DNA of 64,000 nucleotides from JBDTVS01 sp040007095 (GTDB taxonomy: Bacteria; Acidobacteriota; Vicinamibacteria; Vicinamibacterales; CAVVIG01). Positions 61,501 through 64,000 of this stretch are shown here, piece by piece. The stretch lies in assembly GCA_040007095.1 (NCBI GenBank), contig JBDTVS010000117.1:62001-126000 (forward strand). The letters run 5' to 3'. The position numbers were made by a program, and so were the translations under genes. The notes under the pieces were generated by a model. It ran no database searches. It saw nothing but the letters and a program-made list of their open reading frames with translations, and had not been told where the DNA came from. Positions within the stretch are counted from its first letter, which is position 1, and every line of letters starts with the position of its first letter.

Positions 61501-61652
61501 ATCCGGCCGAGATGAAGCGCGAGTCGATCCGGCGCTTCAGCGGGTCGTACGCCGTTGCGGATCGCGTGGAAGTCATCGCCCAGCGTGCTGAGCTGTGACG
61601 CAATCGCTTCCGTGATGAGGACTTCGTATAGGCCGCGAGGGCGATCGGTCAT
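58560..61652 (-). CDS. PLD nuclease-SF2 helicase-DUF3427 protein, defence-associated
   Basis: The 1030-residue protein starts at ATG 61652, overlapping the upstream stop (ATGA). An N-terminal region of about 130 residues (RGLYEVLITEAIASQL) leads to a phospholipase D-like nuclease domain with LHAKAWLFHRRSGFSTAYIG (HxK at about residue 218, with GSSN). The SF2 helicase core follows: Walker A SATGTGKT (about 337-343), DEFHH (about 430), LLGLTATPERSDG, and motif VI FLQQLGRGLRRLVG. A DUF3427-type C-terminal domain completes it. The layout matches DUF3427 helicases found in restriction/defence loci. Probably translocates on and cleaves nucleic acid with the partner encoded upstream. Confidence 0.85.
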   Translation of the reverse strand: MTDRPRGLYEVLITEAIASQLSTLGDDFHAIRNGVRPAEAPDRLALHLGRIVQRAIAGVNDADRVAVGIALARTIIEQIDQTISGSQTGPDTPIEPGTVLRAVLGRTPDGRLEEMPEPLIPLLDTTLLTNAPGEPRVGNQLLTELHSADRIDLVMAFIRRSGIAPLLDTLRSHCQNGRLLRVLTTTYTGSTEGRALDALSDLGAEVRVSYDMSTTRLHAKAWLFHRRSGFSTAYIGSSNLTYSAQISGLEWNVRVSGARNPDVIDKVAAVFESYWNSGDFVSYDAETFAAETTRSSAGPAVFLSPIELRPEPFQERLLEQIALARERGHHRNLLVSATGTGKTVMAAVDYARLRDRLPRSRLLFVAHREEILEQSLATFRHGVRDYAFGELWVGGQRPRQFDHVFASIQSLSAAGLASLEPGHFDVVIVDEFHHAAAPSYRALLEHVTPIELLGLTATPERSDGLTLLNWFDNRIAAELRLWDAIDQQRLSPFVYYGIHDGLDLRQVPWRRGRGYDVEGLSNLLTSNDVWARHVLAQLISRVDDPRRMRALGFCVSVEHARFMARVFREAGVASTAVWGDSPDGERAGALADLAARRINVLFSVDLFNEGIDIPAVDTLLLLRPTDSPTLFLQQLGRGLRRLVGKTVCTVLDFVGHHRKEFRFDRRFRALLGGSRKDLETQITEGFPFLPAGCHLELDRVATALVLENIRAAVPSRWPEKVEELRLVARGDNTITLHRFLDETGLEPEDIYTGRKTFSDLREGAGLSVGPAGSREVLLRQACGRLLHIDDFLRIGSYRRWLSEPNPPDLAALSRRERQLVRMLVASVADRVINRAMSLEEASAIVWAHPQVRAELLDLLEVLAERIDHVQQTLVTHPDGPVLVHARYSRIEILAAFGIGGHAKVVPWQTGVYWAKESRADLLAFTLDKTTGQFSPTTRYRDYAISRDLIHWESQSATRADSDTGHRYQQHEVLGSSVMLFARLRSDDRAFWFLGPARYVKHEGELPMAVTWRLDHSVPGDLFAQFAAAVA

Positions 61653-62368
61653 GCCCGGCCGATTCGCCCCATCGCCACGTCCAGAATGTCGCTGGCAGGG
61701 ATTCCGAGCTGCAGTTCCAGAGGGTGTCGCCCTAACGTTGGTAGAGACTTGCCTTGAGACAGGCTCCTCTCGATGCGGTCGGACAGAAGACATCGCTCGC
61801 CGCAGTCAAGGCCGCTGGTCAAACGCTCGAATTCGACGTAGCGAAGAAATTGGTCGGGGCGGAAAGCAGTGACAGTCTCCGTCAGAAGGCTCTCCTCAGG
61901 TCTCGCTTTGCGTCTCGCGTCGGAGCGCTCCCGCTCCCATCCGTGCCAACCCCGTGCCCTGGCAGCTTCGAGCTCGCTGGCCTTGAGCTCAACCGACCGT
62001 GGGAACCAGGTCGGGTTGTGCATCGTCGGGTCAACGCCGACGAATAGGCCCATCTCCAAGTGCACACCAAACATCAACGTGATCGCTTGGCCGCGAGGGT
62101 CGAAATAAAGTTCGTGACAGCGATCGGAGCTGCCTCCATAGGTGATCTGGAACCGGTGCCTGTCAGGCCTTCCGGCTCGTCGAAACCCGTTGGCTATGAA
62201 GGCGTAGCAGACCAGTTCGCGCTCGATGCCTGTTGGCGTCTTGACCGTGAATTCGAACGGGGCCGTTGTGGGGTTCGCGCGCACGAGAATCTCGGCGCCG
62301 CATTCTCGGAGTGCCTGTTCGATGAGGGCGACGATATTGCTTCGACGCAGACCGCTGTAGCGTCTCAT
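61649..62368 (-). CDS. Unrecognised partner of the PLD-helicase (nuclease- or target-recognition-like)
   Basis: The 239-residue protein opens the operon. I do not recognise a family with confidence. The N-terminal half has GIERELVCYAFIANGFRRAG then DRHRFQITYGGSSD, and the middle has QAITLMFGVHLEMGLFVGVD and a conserved-looking PTWFPRSVELKASELEAARA with HGWERERS. Stretches of this type occur in restriction-like proteins encoded next to helicases (from memory). Its stop overlaps the helicase start, so the two are made in fixed ratio. A sequence or DNA-modification sensor is the natural guess. Confidence 0.65.
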   Translation of the reverse strand: MRRYSGLRRSNIVALIEQALRECGAEILVRANPTTAPFEFTVKTPTGIERELVCYAFIANGFRRAGRPDRHRFQITYGGSSDRCHELYFDPRGQAITLMFGVHLEMGLFVGVDPTMHNPTWFPRSVELKASELEAARARGWHGWERERSDARRKARPEESLLTETVTAFRPDQFLRYVEFERLTSGLDCGERCLLSDRIERSLSQGKSLPTLGRHPLELQLGIPASDILDVAMGRIGRA

Positions 62369-62518
62369 CTGAGTTCTTGCGGTGTACGGTTGATCACGAG
62401 GCTTCGCTGCACGCTTGGGAGCGTAGGGGCAGAGCGCCCGGCGGTCAAGACGAGAGCACAGGCGGATCGAGAAGGGCTGCCAAGACCGCGAGCGTGGCGG
62501 GGCCAGTGAACTGAGGCG

Positions 62519-63529
62519 TCACAGTTTCAGTAGCGCAGCCGTGTTGCGCCAGTAGATGCGCTCGCGTTCCTCGACCGAGATGGGCAGGCGGTCGATGATG
62601 GCGATGGTCTCGCGGATGTACATCGGACCCTTCTCGGGATCGAACGGGGCATCCGACGCGAACAGCACGTGGTCGACGCCGAAAAATCCGAGCCCGCAGA
62701 CCGTGCCGTCGTACGCGCCCATCAAGGCCGTATCGGCGTAAAACATCCGGAAGTAGTCGATCGGGCGCTTCTTCAAGCCCTTCAGCACCAGCGACAGATC
62801 CTGGTCCGACGTGCGGACGCCAAGCTGGTCCCAGCCGTGACCCACCCGGCCCTCGAAATACGGCGCCATTGCCCCCATGTGATGGCTGATGACCTTGAGC
62901 GCGGGAAAGCGGTCGAACAGCCCGGCGAACACGATGCGCGCCATCGCCACGCTGGTTTCGTAGGGCCATCCGAACGTCCACCAGACCTCGAATTGAGACG
63001 TCTCCTCGGTGGTCGGGTAGTCGCTCGACGCCGCTCCCCGGTACGGATGCAGCCAGATCGGCAGATCGTAGCCCGCCATCGTCTCGAAGATGGGTAGAAA
63101 CTCCGGCGCGGAAAGCGGCTTGCCCTGAATGTTCGAGAAGATCTGGATGCCGCGCGCGCCGAGTTGGTCCACCGCACGCTGCGCTTCACGCACCGCGCCG
63201 TCGGGATCGTTGTAGGGAAGCGACGCGACGAACCCCGCGAAGCGATCGGGATACTGCGCGACCAGCTCGGCCATGCCGTCGTTGGCAAGTCGCGCGAGCT
63301 CGGTAGCCTCGGCCGGATTCCCCATCGCTTCAAGCGGCGGCGTCGGCAGCGACAGAACCTGCTGGTAGTCCGCAAAGCGATCCATCACCCGGAACCGCTC
63401 GTCGAGATCGTAAAGCATCGGGACGCCGCGACTGCGTTTGCCGACATCCTTGAAATCGCCGGCGACCCGCATCAATCGTTCGTAGAAGGCGCGCGGGTAG
63501 ATGTGCGTGAAAACGTCGATTTTGCGCAT
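62519..63529 (-). CDS. Amidohydrolase 2 family protein (ACMSD-like decarboxylase/hydrolase)
   Basis: The 336-residue TIM-barrel protein starts MRKIDVFTHIYPRAFYERLM. Metal-site positions are Asp and His in IDVFTH, His in LPIWLHPYRG, His in KVISHHMGAMAPYFEGR, and Asp in FASDAPFDPEKG. The first His of the usual HxH is Phe, a variant common in this subfamily. Members decarboxylate or hydrolyse aromatic acids. The substrate is unknown. It follows the propeller gene on the minus strand, 13 nt away. Confidence 0.87.
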   Translation of the reverse strand: MRKIDVFTHIYPRAFYERLMRVAGDFKDVGKRSRGVPMLYDLDERFRVMDRFADYQQVLSLPTPPLEAMGNPAEATELARLANDGMAELVAQYPDRFAGFVASLPYNDPDGAVREAQRAVDQLGARGIQIFSNIQGKPLSAPEFLPIFETMAGYDLPIWLHPYRGAASSDYPTTEETSQFEVWWTFGWPYETSVAMARIVFAGLFDRFPALKVISHHMGAMAPYFEGRVGHGWDQLGVRTSDQDLSLVLKGLKKRPIDYFRMFYADTALMGAYDGTVCGLGFFGVDHVLFASDAPFDPEKGPMYIRETIAIIDRLPISVEERERIYWRNTAALLKL

Positions 63530-63542
63530 GGCTCGAATCAAC

Positions 63543-64000
63543 CTATTTCGCGGCGGCCCGAAGATCGAAGCAGGCCAGAGTGGCGTCGGGTGTATCGGTG
63601 TTGCGAATGTAGAGAAATCCGTCAGAAATCGCGGGCGTGGCGCGAATCGTCGGCGGCAGAATCTGTGCCTGTGCCAGCGGCTTGAACGCCTGCGGCGTGG
63701 CGTTGGCCAGGATCAGCTCGCCGGTCTCCCGCAGAATCACCAGCTTGTCGCCGGCCAGCGTCACGGTGCCGGCGTGGAATCGATCGACGCTCCACTTCAC
63801 GGCGCCGGTCGCCAGCTCCACCGAGCGGAAGCTCGGGTTGTATTCCTGGCGCCCGTGGAATCCGTACAAGAAGCCGTTGAGGTGAACGCTTGTCGCGTAG
63901 TGATTGGACAGCACCTCGTCGGACGACCAGAGATCCTTGAGCTCGTTCCCCTGCACCCGGATCGCGGCGGCGCCGGTGTCGTACGTCGCGGACACGAAGA
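63543..64000 (-). CDS. PQQ-like beta-propeller protein, C-terminal part (continues beyond window)
   Basis: The frame is open to the window edge and encodes the last 152 residues. Blades are GFLYGFHGRQEYNPSFRSVE, LATGAVKWSVDRFHAG, LVILRETGELILANATP and a terminal ATPAISDGFLYIRNTDTP. It resembles the C-terminal blades of the WPQWRGP proteins elsewhere in the window. A GTG at 63995 inside the frame is not the true start. N-terminus and signal peptide are outside. Confidence 0.8.
   Translation of the reverse strand, partial: FVSATYDTGAAAIRVQGNELKDLWSSDEVLSNHYATSVHLNGFLYGFHGRQEYNPSFRSVELATGAVKWSVDRFHAGTVTLAGDKLVILRETGELILANATPQAFKPLAQAQILPPTIRATPAISDGFLYIRNTDTPDATLACFDLRAAAK

Overview
The window is high-GC DNA (roughly 65%) with dense, mostly intact genes. 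It looks like a chromosomal segment of an acidobacterium, probably of the Vicinamibacteria type. This is inferred from gene content only: an alternative complex III plus caa3 oxidase cluster, many secreted WPQWRGP beta-propellers, a MacB-like giant permease, a fused MFS/spermidine synthase, LarA, and two families of short dispersed intergenic repeats. I saw no rRNA, tRNA or CRISPR array.

Layout. 1-1887 (minus): three pseudopilin-type genes (FimT/GspH, PilV, PilW), the last cut by the window edge. 2071-9170 (minus): a run with a zinc-ribbon protein, a two-domain protein disulfide oxidoreductase carrying an in-frame TGA where the first cysteine of CPHC should be, an M61 peptidase, a coiled-coil membrane protein, an argininosuccinate-lyase-like enzyme, a 27-residue membrane microprotein and a sodium:solute symporter. 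9310-22215 (plus): a respiratory supercluster, actABCDEF, a small membrane protein, sco, then caa3 oxidase subunits II, I, III and IV. A perfect TGTGA-N6-TCACA site lies just upstream. 22362-23972: a hybrid histidine kinase.

24227-32094: fused MFS/spermidine synthase with a repeat-derived in-frame insert, a TlpA-like thioredoxin, LarA and a VOC protein, a zinc alcohol dehydrogenase, and an alpha/beta hydrolase. 32284-37844: an unusual FecR-TPR-beta-barrel protein followed by a CHASE2 adenylate cyclase. 37896-38523: an AbrB/PIN toxin-antitoxin pair. 38589-50143 (minus): tannase-family esterase, beta-propeller, FtsX-type giant permease with its ATPase, GT4 glycosyltransferase, and an acyl reductase/acyl-activating enzyme pair. 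50304-57883: MFS transporter, NHL protein, ASCH-like protein and three WPQWRGP propellers.

57935-62368: a likely defence island. It has a minus-strand chain of overlapping genes (nuclease-like protein, PLD-SF2 helicase-DUF3427, a frameshifted small toxin-like gene, DUF2283) beside a tyrosine recombinase relic. 62519-64000: an amidohydrolase and the end of another propeller.

The strongest unusual signals are the probable selenocysteine protein with a SECIS-like hairpin (7948-8616), the coupled helicase operon (58029-62368), and the FecR-TPR-barrel/cyclase pair (32284-37844).
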